64,000 nt of DNA, from assembly GCF_001939065.1 (NCBI RefSeq), contig NZ_MPSZ01000001.1, positions 558,001 through 622,000 of the forward strand, written 5' to 3'. The stretch is from Exiguobacterium indicum HHS 31 (GTDB lineage Bacteria > Bacillota > Bacilli > Exiguobacteriales > Exiguobacteriaceae). The translations under genes were made by a program, and so were the position numbers. Of the stretch, positions 33,635-41,601 are shown piece by piece; position 1 is the stretch's first letter; the number at the start of each line of letters is the position of its first letter. Under the pieces are notes generated by a model. That model did no database searches, was not told the DNA's origin, and saw only the letters and a program-made list of their open reading frames with translations.

Positions 33635-34156
33635 ATGAAAATCAATTCTGTCTCAGTCAGAAAGATGCAACATACTGATTATGAAATCATGTCTCAATGG
33701 TTAAGTACAAAAGAAGTGTTAGAGTTCTATGGAGATATGAACGCACCATTTACGTTACGACAAGTGATAGATAAATACGAACCGAGAGTAAATGGAGAGA
33801 TACCTGTCGCTCCCTACATCGTAGAGTTAGAGGATGAACCTATTGGATTCATGCAACGTTATTTGATAACGGACGAACAAAAAGAGGCATTTGGATATCC
33901 TGCGAATTTTATCATAATTGGAATTGACCAGTTTATTGGTTATCCTGAACTTTTTAATAAAGGTATTGGAACGAAAATGATAAAATTATTCGTTGAAGAT
34001 ATCGCTCGAGGCAAGGAAGTAAATCGAATTATTCTAGATCCTGACGTATCAAATCTTAGAGCAATTAAAGCTTATGAAAAATGTGGGTTTCAGAAAGTTA
34101 AAAAAATCAATGAAGATACGTGCTGGATGATGGAGTATACGATTGACCATCCATAA
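33635..34156 (+). CDS. AAC(6')-like GNAT acetyltransferase
   Basis: A 173-residue GNAT protein behind GTGAGAGGTAAAT. The sequence YIVELEDEPIGFMQRYLI...IIIGIDQFIGYPELFNKGIGTKMIKLF...NRIILDPDVSNLRAIKAYEKCGFQKV follows the aminoglycoside 6'-N-acetyltransferase (AAC(6')-I) plan (GIDQ, GxGTK and DPxxxNxRAIxxYEKxGF). Whether it acts on aminoglycosides cannot be told; many chromosomal relatives do not give resistance. The gene is visibly AT-richer than its neighbours, consistent with acquisition. Confidence 0.75.
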   Translation: MKINSVSVRKMQHTDYEIMSQWLSTKEVLEFYGDMNAPFTLRQVIDKYEPRVNGEIPVAPYIVELEDEPIGFMQRYLITDEQKEAFGYPANFIIIGIDQFIGYPELFNKGIGTKMIKLFVEDIARGKEVNRIILDPDVSNLRAIKAYEKCGFQKVKKINEDTCWMMEYTIDHP

Positions 34157-34179
34157 TCTGCTCCTATGAATGTTCATAG

Positions 34180-34220
34180 AAAAGATCCACGAAACGAATA
34201 TCCGTTTCGTGGATCTTTTG
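34180..34220. terminator. Bidirectional terminator
   Basis: Perfect 17-base arms (AAAAGATCCACGAAACG at 34180-34196 and its complement at 34203-34219) lie between convergent genes. Confidence 0.9.
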
Positions 34221-34239
34221 CGTATGAAAATGGTTCAGG

Positions 34240-34701
34240 TCATTTAACGCTAAACGAATCAAAGGAATGCTTGACGATCGCATCGCTGCGCTTATGTCCG
34301 AGATCGGTCAGAACCGGTGGACGAGGGGACAAGACATGAAAATCCTGCTCGAACGCCCGGAGCCAGTAATGAACCCAGTCTTTTGTAGGATCGAGATTCA
34401 TCATTTCACGTGCGAACGTCAGTAGCTTTGAATCTGTCAGCGTCAGAAGTGGAATCGGGTTGATTTCGACATCTTCTTTTAGTTCATAGAGGTCCGGTGA
34501 ACGAAGCAGAATCGCATCCGCTTCGAAGGTCAATCGGAAGTAATTACAGCTGTAGTCGCCGACGATGACCATCGTCTCCTCCGTATGCCCGCGAAAATGA
34601 AAGATCAATCGGTTACCATTTGCGACATCCATCAAGAACTGATTGAGTCCGATGTGATAATCTTCGCGAAATTGTAGTTTCTCAAGCGTGATTTCTTGCA
34701 T
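34240..34701 (-). CDS. Protein of unknown function
   Basis: A 153-residue soluble protein (MQEITLEKLQFREDYHIGLNQFLMDVANGNRLIFHFRGHTEETMVIVGDYSCNYFRLTFE...). It starts 4 bases after the EamA stop codon behind GGAGGCTAAATC, so it is coupled to the transporter gene. Mostly beta with one C-terminal helix. No family recognised. Confidence 0.6.
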   Translation of the reverse strand: MQEITLEKLQFREDYHIGLNQFLMDVANGNRLIFHFRGHTEETMVIVGDYSCNYFRLTFEADAILLRSPDLYELKEDVEINPIPLLTLTDSKLLTFAREMMNLDPTKDWVHYWLRAFEQDFHVLSPRPPVLTDLGHKRSDAIVKHSFDSFSVK

Positions 34702-34704
34702 GAT

Positions 34705-35616
34705 TTAGCCTCCAGTCCGAGTTTGTCGTTCTTCTGTCAAAACGGTTTGGCGCGCTGCTAGGCGAGACGAACCGATCAATAAGGCGATTCCGAGTAACAA
34801 TAACGAGATTCCGAACCAAGCCGTACCACTTAATTCTTCACCAAGGACGAACACACCAAGCAAGGCGGCAGTCAGAGGCTCACCGAGCGAGAGCGTGACG
34901 GCAGTCGACGATGGTACGTTCGATAGTCCTTTCGCGAATAACCAGTAAGCGATTCCGGTCGCAACGACGCCGAGATGGAGGCTGATTCCGGCACCACGTG
35001 ACGTGAACAACCAGGAGAGGTCGAATAAAAACAGCAGAGGCGATAACAGCAAGGCGCTCGTCGTGAAAATGACGGCAACGACTGACAGCGGTGCGTGTGT
35101 CTTGACGAGGTTTCGACTGACGAACGTATACCCGGCAAACGATAGTCCGGCACCGAGTGCAAGGACGATTCCGATTGGATCAATCGCAACCGTTCCTTGA
35201 TTGTTCAAAAGCAACAGACAACCGGTGATCGATAGTGCGGTCGATGCCCACCACAGCAACGCTGGACGTTTCTTTAGGAACAGCCACTCGATACACCCGG
35301 AAAAGATCGGTGCGCTACCGATCGCGACGACGGTACCGACGGCGACACCGGTCATCAAAACAGCGGAGAAGAACAGCGGTTGGTAAGCCGCCATGCTGAC
35401 GGCAGCGAGTAAAATCGTCCGCACCGGCCAGTCGCGTAACGTCAGCGTTCCTTTGAAGAGAACGAGACAGAGTAAGAACAGTCCACCGACAGCCAGACGA
35501 ACGGCACCAATTGCAATCGGATGTGCATCCTCTGGCGCAAAGGCTTGTGAGGTTCCCGTCGTGCCCCAAAAGATCGCAGCAAGTAATATGAGCAACATCG
35601 ATGATGATTTAGACAT
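34705..35616 (-). CDS. EamA/DMT superfamily transporter
   Basis: A 303-residue permease with ten predicted transmembrane helices in two EamA repeats (LLILLAAIFWGTTGTSQAF... and ALGAGLSFAGYTFVSRNLV...). It starts behind GAAGAGGTGACCC. The second repeat ends VALSLGEPLTAALLGVFVLGEEL-type (here VTLSLGEPLTAALLGVFVLGEEL), followed by a final helix and a short basic tail. DMT members export amino acids or other metabolites; the substrate is unknown. It is divergent from the SUKH gene. Confidence 0.88.
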   Translation of the reverse strand: MSKSSSMLLILLAAIFWGTTGTSQAFAPEDAHPIAIGAVRLAVGGLFLLCLVLFKGTLTLRDWPVRTILLAAVSMAAYQPLFFSAVLMTGVAVGTVVAIGSAPIFSGCIEWLFLKKRPALLWWASTALSITGCLLLLNNQGTVAIDPIGIVLALGAGLSFAGYTFVSRNLVKTHAPLSVVAVIFTTSALLLSPLLFLFDLSWLFTSRGAGISLHLGVVATGIAYWLFAKGLSNVPSSTAVTLSLGEPLTAALLGVFVLGEELSGTAWFGISLLLLGIALLIGSSRLAARQTVLTEERQTRTGG

Positions 35617-35772
35617 GGGTCACCTCTTCGAATGCAATTTTTTAAAATGATATTAGAACGAGAATACCACAGAACGCGTAGGATGGAACACACCAAATAA
35701 TTGAAAAAATGGTATGGTGTATAGGGTGAAGTCGTATCATTCACGAACACGAAAATGAAAAGGATGGGACCC

Positions 35773-36726
35773 ATGAAAGAAATGAACCAAATCGAAGCGG
35801 TACTTGACGTCTTATCACAAAAAATCAATCACGGGTCGACCTTCATTCAGCGGCGATACGATACAGGAGTCGCTCAATTCAATTTAAATGATCCGGTGAC
35901 GGAACAGGCGATTCGGTCATTTGAAAAGCAGTTCAAACTAACGTTACCAAGTGAATATAAGACATTCCTTCGTTTACATGACGGAGCGGAGTTGTTCATG
36001 ATTCAAGGTCTCGGCATCGAACTCTATCCGCTTGAAAAAGTCATTGAAATGACAATCCAGGCTAAAGAGTACGACCTGATCCATGAAGACTATGATCACT
36101 TCTTGATGATTGGCGAAATGAACGAAGGATATGTCTTGATTCAAACGGAAGATGCGAAGACAGATGAGACACCGTATATGCACTGGATGTTTCATGAGTT
36201 GTCGACAGAGGAGACTGATCCGATTGGACAGAACTTCGGCACGTTCCTCGAATATGCGATCATTTCGCAAGGGGATATGTTCTGGGAGTTCAAGGACTTC
36301 TCGATTGCAACAGATGCTTATTATGTAGAGAATCACAATTCTGAAGAAGAAGTGAGCAAACCACGACCGATTCGCTTCGTCGACTCGGTTCGCGTTGAAA
36401 TCGAGTTTCCGATTGCGAAAAGGGATGCGTATTTCTCGGTTAAGATTTTCGAAGGGAAACAAGAAAAAGAACGTCTTGGCAGTAGCTACGACTCGGATTC
36501 GCGCTTTGAACAAGTGATGCAATCGGTTCGAGAATATCTAATGGCAGAGCGATTCCAGTATTCGTCAATCATGGTCTTTCAAACGGAGCATCGGTTTTGG
36601 CAGAACGAGGACGAGACAGGTGATCCGTTGATTCGTAATCATAATCCGCAACGTCAAGGACTGAGCTTCAATGGATATCGTGCCTTCGTCGAGGAGCCAC
36701 CACGCCCACTCCCAGGGTGGGAATGA
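35773..36726 (+). CDS. SMI1/KNR4 (SUKH) family protein, second in window
   Basis: A 317-residue acidic soluble protein. The ATG at 35773 is preferred, since AAAAGGATGGGACCC precedes it; an ATG at 35755 overlaps that site. Residues ~40-180 contain the SUKH pattern: VTEQAIRSFEKQFKLTLPSEYKTFLRLHDGAELF, LYPLEKVIEMTI, YDHFLMIGEMNEGYVLIQTE, then NFGTFLEYAI. A C-terminal extension of ~120 residues is unassigned. There is no adjacent toxin. The ~156-base gap from the EamA gene carries divergent promoters. Confidence 0.78.
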   Translation: MKEMNQIEAVLDVLSQKINHGSTFIQRRYDTGVAQFNLNDPVTEQAIRSFEKQFKLTLPSEYKTFLRLHDGAELFMIQGLGIELYPLEKVIEMTIQAKEYDLIHEDYDHFLMIGEMNEGYVLIQTEDAKTDETPYMHWMFHELSTEETDPIGQNFGTFLEYAIISQGDMFWEFKDFSIATDAYYVENHNSEEEVSKPRPIRFVDSVRVEIEFPIAKRDAYFSVKIFEGKQEKERLGSSYDSDSRFEQVMQSVREYLMAERFQYSSIMVFQTEHRFWQNEDETGDPLIRNHNPQRQGLSFNGYRAFVEEPPRPLPGWE

Positions 36727-36761
36727 TTTAGAAATTCTTCACACAGCACGGAGTTTTACAA

Positions 36762-37189
36762 ATGAAAAATGGTTGTTGATCCTCATGATTCTTTGTTTGA
36801 GCGGTTGTATGATCCAACCGCAAAGTGGAAGTGAGACGAATGAGACGTCCTTCACAGGGACTACGAAAGAAGGATTCGTCTTTGAATACAAATTGACGAA
36901 CACAGGAGACCATGCATTTGATGTCGTTGCGCGTTCTGGACATTTGTTGAATGTCGTCGTTCGTGAGAGCAAGTCGAGGACTGTCGTCTTCGATTCAAGA
37001 AAACAACAGATTAAAACAAGACAACAAAAGAAACGTGTCAAAGCATCAGAAACCGTCGTTCTCAAACAAACGGTACAAGGCGAGACAATCGAGCCGGGTA
37101 CATAAGATATCGAATATCTCGTTGAGGAGAAAGAACAGTACAGCGACAGTTCTAGTTCAGTAGAGAGTATGGAAGAGAAATTAAAATGA
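36762..37189 (+). pseudogene. Broken BsuPI-domain lipoprotein gene (frameshift plus nonsense codon)
   Basis: A ribosome binding site (CGGAG, 8 bases) precedes ATGAAAAATGG at 36762. Read straight, this gives only MKNGC-stop. With one more A in the run of five it would read MKKWLLILMILCLSGC, a textbook lipoprotein signal with lipobox LSGC. The body in that +1 frame (EGFVFEYKLTNTGDHAFDVVARSGHLLNVVVRESKSRTVVFDSRKQ...ASETVVLKQTVQGETIEPGT) resembles the BsuPI intracellular-protease-inhibitor fold. It hits TAA at 37103-37105, where homologues would continue with Tyr. The same frame then resumes (DIEYLVEEKEQYSDSSSSVESMEEKLK, stop at 37187). Two lesions make a decayed gene likely. A sequencing error in the A run could account for the first only. 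Confidence 0.7.
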
Positions 37190-37191
37190 TT

Positions 37192-37281
37192 TACGCCTCT
37201 GGTGAACGACTTCTTTAATAAATATCTTAAAGCCTCATACAGGTTTCAGTACGAATGATGTTATGAGTAACATGAGGCGTA
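37192..37281 (+). ncRNA. Possible structured RNA upstream of murQ
   Basis: An outer stem TACGCCTC (37192-37199) / GAGGCGTA (37274-37281) encloses an inner stem CTCATA / TATGAG, and a strong terminator follows at 37299-37348. No open frame here is convincing. It could be a small RNA or the structured 3' end of the broken lipoprotein gene's transcript. This is inference from pairing only. Confidence 0.3.
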
Positions 37282-37298
37282 CAAAAGTGGTCCATGTG

Positions 37299-37348
37299 AA
37301 GCTGGTTTTTGTCCGTTAGGCATCTAACGGGTGAAAATCAGCTTTTTA
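37299..37348 (+). terminator. Terminator
   Basis: AAGCTGGTTTTTGTCCGTTAG pairs with CTAACGGGTGAAAATCAGCTT (two small bulges), then TTTTTA. I see no gene between here and murQ (37567). Confidence 0.8.
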
Positions 37349-37487
37349 TTTACTAATGATACTATGCAACGATTGGACGTAAGCGAATGTCTGCGTTACA
37401 GGACTTTTCGAATGAGGAAATTAAAGCAAGCAGGAAATCAAGGGACTTATCCTGAAAGAGAAGGACAAAACCTTATTTTTATATATC

Positions 37488-37546
37488 GAAATTTAATTTC
37501 AAAAATAAATAAATTATATTGAATTAAAATTTCTTAATTGTATAAT
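37488..37546 (+). promoter_or_regulatory. murQ operon promoter with twin palindromic sites
   Basis: TTGAAT (37519-37524) and a perfect TATAAT (37541-37546) are spaced by 16 bases. A 13-base perfect palindrome, GAAATTTAATTTC, lies at 37488-37500. A related imperfect copy, GAATTAAAATTTC, at 37521-37533 overlaps the -35 and spacer. Paired GAAAT-type dyads fit an RpiR/MurR-family repressor, which controls such operons elsewhere. No such gene is in the window. Confidence 0.6.
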
Positions 37547-37566
37547 AAAGGGAGGGAAGAGAAAGG

Positions 37567-38460
37567 GTGAAGCAGATGTTAGATCAATTAGCAACGGAAA
37601 GTCGGAATGAACGGACGATGCAACTCGATGAGATGACAGTCGAGGATGTTTTACGGGTGATGAATGCTGAGGATCAAACGGTCGCGACGGTCATTCGGGA
37701 ACAAATTCCCGTTATCGCGGAAGTCGTCAAACACGTCATTGCATCATTCAAAAACGGAGGACGCTTGATTTACATCGGTGCTGGTACGAGCGGACGACTC
37801 GGGATTCTTGACGCGGCAGAATGTGTGCCGACGTTCGGGGTCTCACCAGACATGGTCGTCGGATTGATTGCAGGCGGCGAACGCGCGTTAATCAAAGCGG
37901 TCGAGGGAGCAGAGGATAGTCGGACGCTTGCCGTCGACGATTTAAAAGGGCTCCAGCTAGAAGCACGTGATACGGTCATCGGGATTGCAGCAAGCGGTCG
38001 GACGCCGTATGTCATCGGCGGGCTTGATTACGCGAAGGAAGTCGGAGCGGTGACGGCAGCGATTTCTTGCAACACGGATGCCGTCATCAGTGGGCACGCG
38101 CGTTATGCGATCGAAGTCGAAACAGGTCCGGAAGTCTTGACGGGGTCAACAAGACTAAAGGCTGGAACGGCACAAAAGCTCGTCTTGAACATGGTTTCGA
38201 CGTCGGCGATGATCGGTGTCGGCAAGGTCTATCAAAATCTGATGGTCGACGTCCAGTCGACGAACGAGAAGCTCGAGATTCGGGCGAAGCGGATGATTTG
38301 TGAGGCAACAGGAGTCGACGCTGTAACGGCGGAGCGTGTCTTTAGTGAAGCGCACGGTCACGTCAAGACGGCGATCGTCATGATTCTCGCGAATGTTCAG
38401 CATGCGGAAGCCGTCGAACGATTACAACAAGCAAACGGATTCGTCCGAGACGCACTCTAA
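37567..38460 (+). CDS. murQ: N-acetylmuramic acid 6-phosphate etherase
   Basis: A 297-residue cytosolic lyase that splits MurNAc-6-phosphate into GlcNAc-6-phosphate and D-lactate. The GTG at 37567 lies about 8 bases behind GGGAGGGAAG; the ATG at 37576 is an alternative. The family motifs are LATESRNERTMQLDEM, the SIS-domain sugar-phosphate loop IGAGTSGRLGILDAAECVPTFG (about 74-95), GIAASGRTPYVIGGL, GPEVLTGSTRLKAGTAQKLVLNM and VYQNLMVDVQSTNEKL. It is the first gene of a MurNAc recycling operon with murP and mupG. Confidence 0.95.
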   Translation: MKQMLDQLATESRNERTMQLDEMTVEDVLRVMNAEDQTVATVIREQIPVIAEVVKHVIASFKNGGRLIYIGAGTSGRLGILDAAECVPTFGVSPDMVVGLIAGGERALIKAVEGAEDSRTLAVDDLKGLQLEARDTVIGIAASGRTPYVIGGLDYAKEVGAVTAAISCNTDAVISGHARYAIEVETGPEVLTGSTRLKAGTAQKLVLNMVSTSAMIGVGKVYQNLMVDVQSTNEKLEIRAKRMICEATGVDAVTAERVFSEAHGHVKTAIVMILANVQHAEAVERLQQANGFVRDAL

Positions 38461-38472
38461 GGGGGAAACACG

Positions 38473-39846
38473 ATGAAGAAGGAAGAAGTGCTGGCACACG
38501 CGATTCTCGAGCACGTCGGTGGAAAAGATAATCTCCGGCAGCTTGCGCACTGTATGACGCGGGTTCGTTTATCGTTAAAGGATCCGACGCAAGCCAATAT
38601 CGATGCGTTAAAGCGGATTGACGGGGTCATGGGGGTCATCGATGACGAGACGTTACAAATCGTCGTCGGTCCGGGAACGGTCAATCGGGTAGCCGACCAC
38701 TTAAGTCGCGAGACGGGACTCGCGATCGGGGAAGAGTCCGTTGATCCAAATCTGACGCCAGAAGAACGAGCTGCCGTCGAACGGCAAAAAGTAAAAGCAA
38801 AACAACAGTCACCGTTCAAACGCTTCTTGCGCCGAATCGGGAACATCTTCATCCCGCTCATTCCGGGTCTTGTTGCTTCGGGGATCATCAACGGTGGTGC
38901 GAACTTCGCGAAAAATGCGGGTGTCGATGCAACACAGACATGGATGCAGATTTTACTCTTGATCGGTGGGACGGTCTTTGCATATCTCGCAATCCTTGTC
39001 GGTTGGAATACGGCGAAGGAGTTCGGCGGCACGCCGGTGCTCGGGGCGATTGCCGGTGGGATTCTATTCAACCCCGTGCTAGCGGACATCACGATTTACG
39101 GGGAACCGCTCGTTCCAGGCAGGGGCGGATTGTTTGGTGTCATCTTCGCTGCGTGGTTGATGACCTATCTTGAGAAACACATCCGTCGCTTCATGTTCGC
39201 ATCGATCGATATCATCTTTACGCCACTGTTTACGGTGCTGATTGTCGGATTTGCCTCGCTCTATGCGATCATGCCGGTTGCTGGACTGCTGTCAGACGGT
39301 ATCATGAAAGCAATCAATGCCGTACTTGAGGTCGGTGGACCACTCGCCGGGGCCGTACTGGCCGGCTTCTTCCTACCACTCGTCATGGTTGGTCTTCATC
39401 ATGGACTGACACCAATCCATCTCGAGTTCTTGAACACGATTGGCAACACGCCACTCTTACCGATTCTTGCAATGGCAGGAGCGGGTCAAGTCGGGGCGGC
39501 AATGGCGATTTTCGTCAAGACGCGCAATCCGCGCCTGCGTAACATCATTAAAGGTGCGATTCCGGTCGGTTTCCTTGGAATCGGTGAACCATTGTTATAC
39601 GGTGTTACGTTGCCGCTCGGTCGTCCGTTCGTAACGGCATGTCTCGGCGCAGCAGTCGGTGGTGCCTTCCAAGCAACGATGAAGACGACGGCGCTTGGAG
39701 TCGGCGTATCCGGTTTGTCATTGACACCGTTGATCGACAACGGAATGTACTTGACGTACATCGGTGGTCTCGTCATCTCGTACGCGGCAGGATTCCTGTT
39801 CACGTATTGGTTCGGTTTCAAAGAAGAGATGGCAGACGGTATTTAA
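38473..39846 (+). CDS. murP: PTS MurNAc-specific EIIBC component
   Basis: A 457-residue phosphotransferase permease, 12 bases after murQ. The EIIB domain (1-~90) has the phosphorylated Cys27 in LAHCMTRVRLSLKD. The EIIC glucose-family domain (about 115-450) has GNIFIPLIPGLVASGIINGG, GGTPVLGAIAGGILFNPVL, VMVGLHHGLTPIHLEFL and GFLGIGEPLLYGVTLPLGRPF. There is no EIIA, so it must borrow one, as MurP does from the glucose EIIA. It imports MurNAc (and, with MupG present, probably MurNAc-GlcNAc) as 6-phosphate. Confidence 0.92.
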   Translation: MKKEEVLAHAILEHVGGKDNLRQLAHCMTRVRLSLKDPTQANIDALKRIDGVMGVIDDETLQIVVGPGTVNRVADHLSRETGLAIGEESVDPNLTPEERAAVERQKVKAKQQSPFKRFLRRIGNIFIPLIPGLVASGIINGGANFAKNAGVDATQTWMQILLLIGGTVFAYLAILVGWNTAKEFGGTPVLGAIAGGILFNPVLADITIYGEPLVPGRGGLFGVIFAAWLMTYLEKHIRRFMFASIDIIFTPLFTVLIVGFASLYAIMPVAGLLSDGIMKAINAVLEVGGPLAGAVLAGFFLPLVMVGLHHGLTPIHLEFLNTIGNTPLLPILAMAGAGQVGAAMAIFVKTRNPRLRNIIKGAIPVGFLGIGEPLLYGVTLPLGRPFVTACLGAAVGGAFQATMKTTALGVGVSGLSLTPLIDNGMYLTYIGGLVISYAAGFLFTYWFGFKEEMADGI

Positions 39847-39856
39847 GGTGTGGACC

Positions 39857-39899
39857 AGCAGTTGAATCCTTCCCAAAAGAAGGAATCAGCTGCTTTTTC
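39857..39899 (+). terminator. Hairpin between murP and mupG (attenuator-like)
   Basis: AGCAGTTGAATCCTTC/GAAGGAATCAGCTGCT is followed by TTTTTCT. It would cut or reduce transcription into mupG. Confidence 0.75.
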
Positions 39900-39928
39900 T
39901 CTAAGTAAAGAAGTGAAGGAGTGAGTCG

Positions 39929-40975
39929 ATGAAAGGATTATCAATCTATTTAAGTGAACCGATCACAGACGAGACGAGCGAGTGGCTACAGCGGATGCGT
40001 GTTGTTGGCTTTACGTCGCTCTTTACATCGCTACATATTCCCGAAGACGATTCTTCACTGTACGTCGAACGCTTGCAAGCGCTCGGTCGTTTAGCACGTG
40101 AGCTCGGTTTCGAACTCGTGGCGGACATCGCACCAGAGTCGCTCGCGACGCTCGGCAAGACATGGGAGACGGCAGCGACGTTAACGGACTGGGGTGTCAC
40201 CGGACTACGTCTTGATTACGGCATCAGTCCGCAGCAAATCGCGACGTTATCGAACCAAATGATGGTTGCGCTGAACGCCAGTACGTTAACAGCAGACGAA
40301 TTGACGGAGATGAAGGCACACGGGCTGCGAATCGATCAAACGGAGGCGTGGCATAATTTTTATCCGCGACCGGAAACGGGACTCGACCGGACATGGTTTG
40401 ACGAAAAGAATGCCTGGTTGCAGGCGCAAGGATTGCGCGTCCAAGCGTTCATACCGGGTGATGAGACACTCCGAGGACCGTTGTTTGAGACGTTACCGAC
40501 ACTTGAAGAACACCGGCATGCGGCACCATTCGCCAGTTACATCGATTTACAATCGACCGTTGACCGAATCCTTGTCGGAGATCCACGATTGTCGGAGGCA
40601 ACGATCCGGCAATTTGAAGCAGAGCAAACCGGAGTCATCGTACTGCGGGCAGTAGCGAACGGACAGCAGACACAACGGGAGACAGAAACGAATCGGTTTG
40701 ATCCAGCGCGGGATGTCATTCGGTCCGTCGAGTCGCGGATGAATCCGTCGACGATCGATCTGACACCGCAAGACCCGTCTGTCCGCCCGCTTGGAACGAT
40801 CACGATCGATAATGAAAAATACGGGCGATACGCGGGCGAGGTTCAAATTACGAAACATAATCTACCTGCTGATGAGCGAGTCAACGTCCTCGGACGCGTG
40901 ATCGAGGCAGATCAACCATTGATCGCACAGATTGGTCCAGGAAGTAAGTTCTGCATCGAATGGGTGACGCCATGA
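39929..40975 (+). CDS. mupG: 6-phospho-N-acetylmuramidase MupG (DUF871 / GH170)
   Basis: A 348-residue cytosolic protein of the DUF871 family behind GTGAAGGAGTGAGTCG. MupG hydrolyses MurNAc-6P-GlcNAc to MurNAc-6P and GlcNAc. The TIM-barrel part (about 1-235) contains MKGLSIYLSEPITDETSEWLQRMRVVGFTSLFTSLHIPED, LVADIAPESL, WGVTGLRLDYGIS, LNAST and HNFYPRPETGLD. The C-terminal beta/cyclophilin-like domain contains DNEKYGRYAGEVQITKHNLPADERVNVLGRV. Together with murQ and murP this makes a complete disaccharide-phosphate salvage route. Its end overlaps the next gene by 4 bases. Confidence 0.92.
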   Translation: MKGLSIYLSEPITDETSEWLQRMRVVGFTSLFTSLHIPEDDSSLYVERLQALGRLARELGFELVADIAPESLATLGKTWETAATLTDWGVTGLRLDYGISPQQIATLSNQMMVALNASTLTADELTEMKAHGLRIDQTEAWHNFYPRPETGLDRTWFDEKNAWLQAQGLRVQAFIPGDETLRGPLFETLPTLEEHRHAAPFASYIDLQSTVDRILVGDPRLSEATIRQFEAEQTGVIVLRAVANGQQTQRETETNRFDPARDVIRSVESRMNPSTIDLTPQDPSVRPLGTITIDNEKYGRYAGEVQITKHNLPADERVNVLGRVIEADQPLIAQIGPGSKFCIEWVTP

Positions 40976-41499
40976 AGCGGCTTGTTGCGGAACGACTCGC
41001 CTATCTGTACCGTGGAGAATTGTTCACGGTGATTACGATTTTACCGCTGAGTTGGTTTGGTAATCGTGTCTTTCCTCGACTGCAGTTATTTGAACTCAGT
41101 GCCTTTTGGATGTCACTTTTTTTGTTTGAGCTGTTGTTGATTCAAGGAGCTTGGTATTGGTACAGCAAGTCAAGGCGTCTGAAGAAGGAAGGAACGTCGA
41201 TCACCCCGGAATCCGTCGTCCGACGATTACGTCGCTGTCGTGTCTTCAATCTGGCTTTGATCGTCCTGACAGCATGTGCATTCGGACTTGATTGGATTCG
41301 CTTTCAATCCGATTTTCCAGTGTACGGGTTACGAATCACGTTGTTTTTGTATGTCTTTGCGATTCTTGAATACATTAATTATTTCCATATCCAACTGATG
41401 TACGATAACCGGTCGGATGTGCAATACTTAATACAGAATAGACGTTTGAAGCGATCGGCTTTATATAAGGATATGCAACGACTTCGTCCAGTCGTCTAA
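40972..41499 (+). CDS. Membrane protein of unknown function, coupled to mupG
   Basis: 175 residues. The ATG at 40972 overlaps the mupG stop (ATGA), and no other good start exists. Four predicted helices (about 20-38, 45-66, 95-113, 125-145) are interleaved with strongly basic segments (SKSRRLKKEGTS, VRRLRRCR, QNRRLKRSALYKDMQRLR). No family recognised. The coupling suggests a connection with MurNAc metabolism, but this is position only. Confidence 0.6.
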   Translation: MKRLVAERLAYLYRGELFTVITILPLSWFGNRVFPRLQLFELSAFWMSLFLFELLLIQGAWYWYSKSRRLKKEGTSITPESVVRRLRRCRVFNLALIVLTACAFGLDWIRFQSDFPVYGLRITLFLYVFAILEYINYFHIQLMYDNRSDVQYLIQNRRLKRSALYKDMQRLRPVV

Positions 41500-41526
41500 G
41501 GGTTCATCGAAAATAGGAGGGATTGT

Positions 41527-41583
41527 ATGCTCGATATGCTCATTCGTGGCTATCGAAAGTTACGGAAGTTAAGAGGGCGATAA
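41527..41583 (+). CDS. Possible 18-residue small protein/leader peptide
   Basis: AATAGGAGG followed 6 bases later by ATG gives MLDMLIRGYRKLRKLRGR-stop, immediately before the ribosome binding site of the DUF1349 gene. It is short and strongly cationic and could form an amphipathic helix. The strong ribosome binding site is the main evidence; it may be a chance open frame. Confidence 0.35.
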   Translation: MLDMLIRGYRKLRKLRGR

Positions 41584-41601
41584 AAAGGAGGGTGTTTATG
41601 A

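Noticed and set aside
37331-37522. 63-codon open frame upstream of murQ
   Set aside because: It starts inside the terminator arm and runs through operator-like AT-rich sequence; no ribosome binding site.
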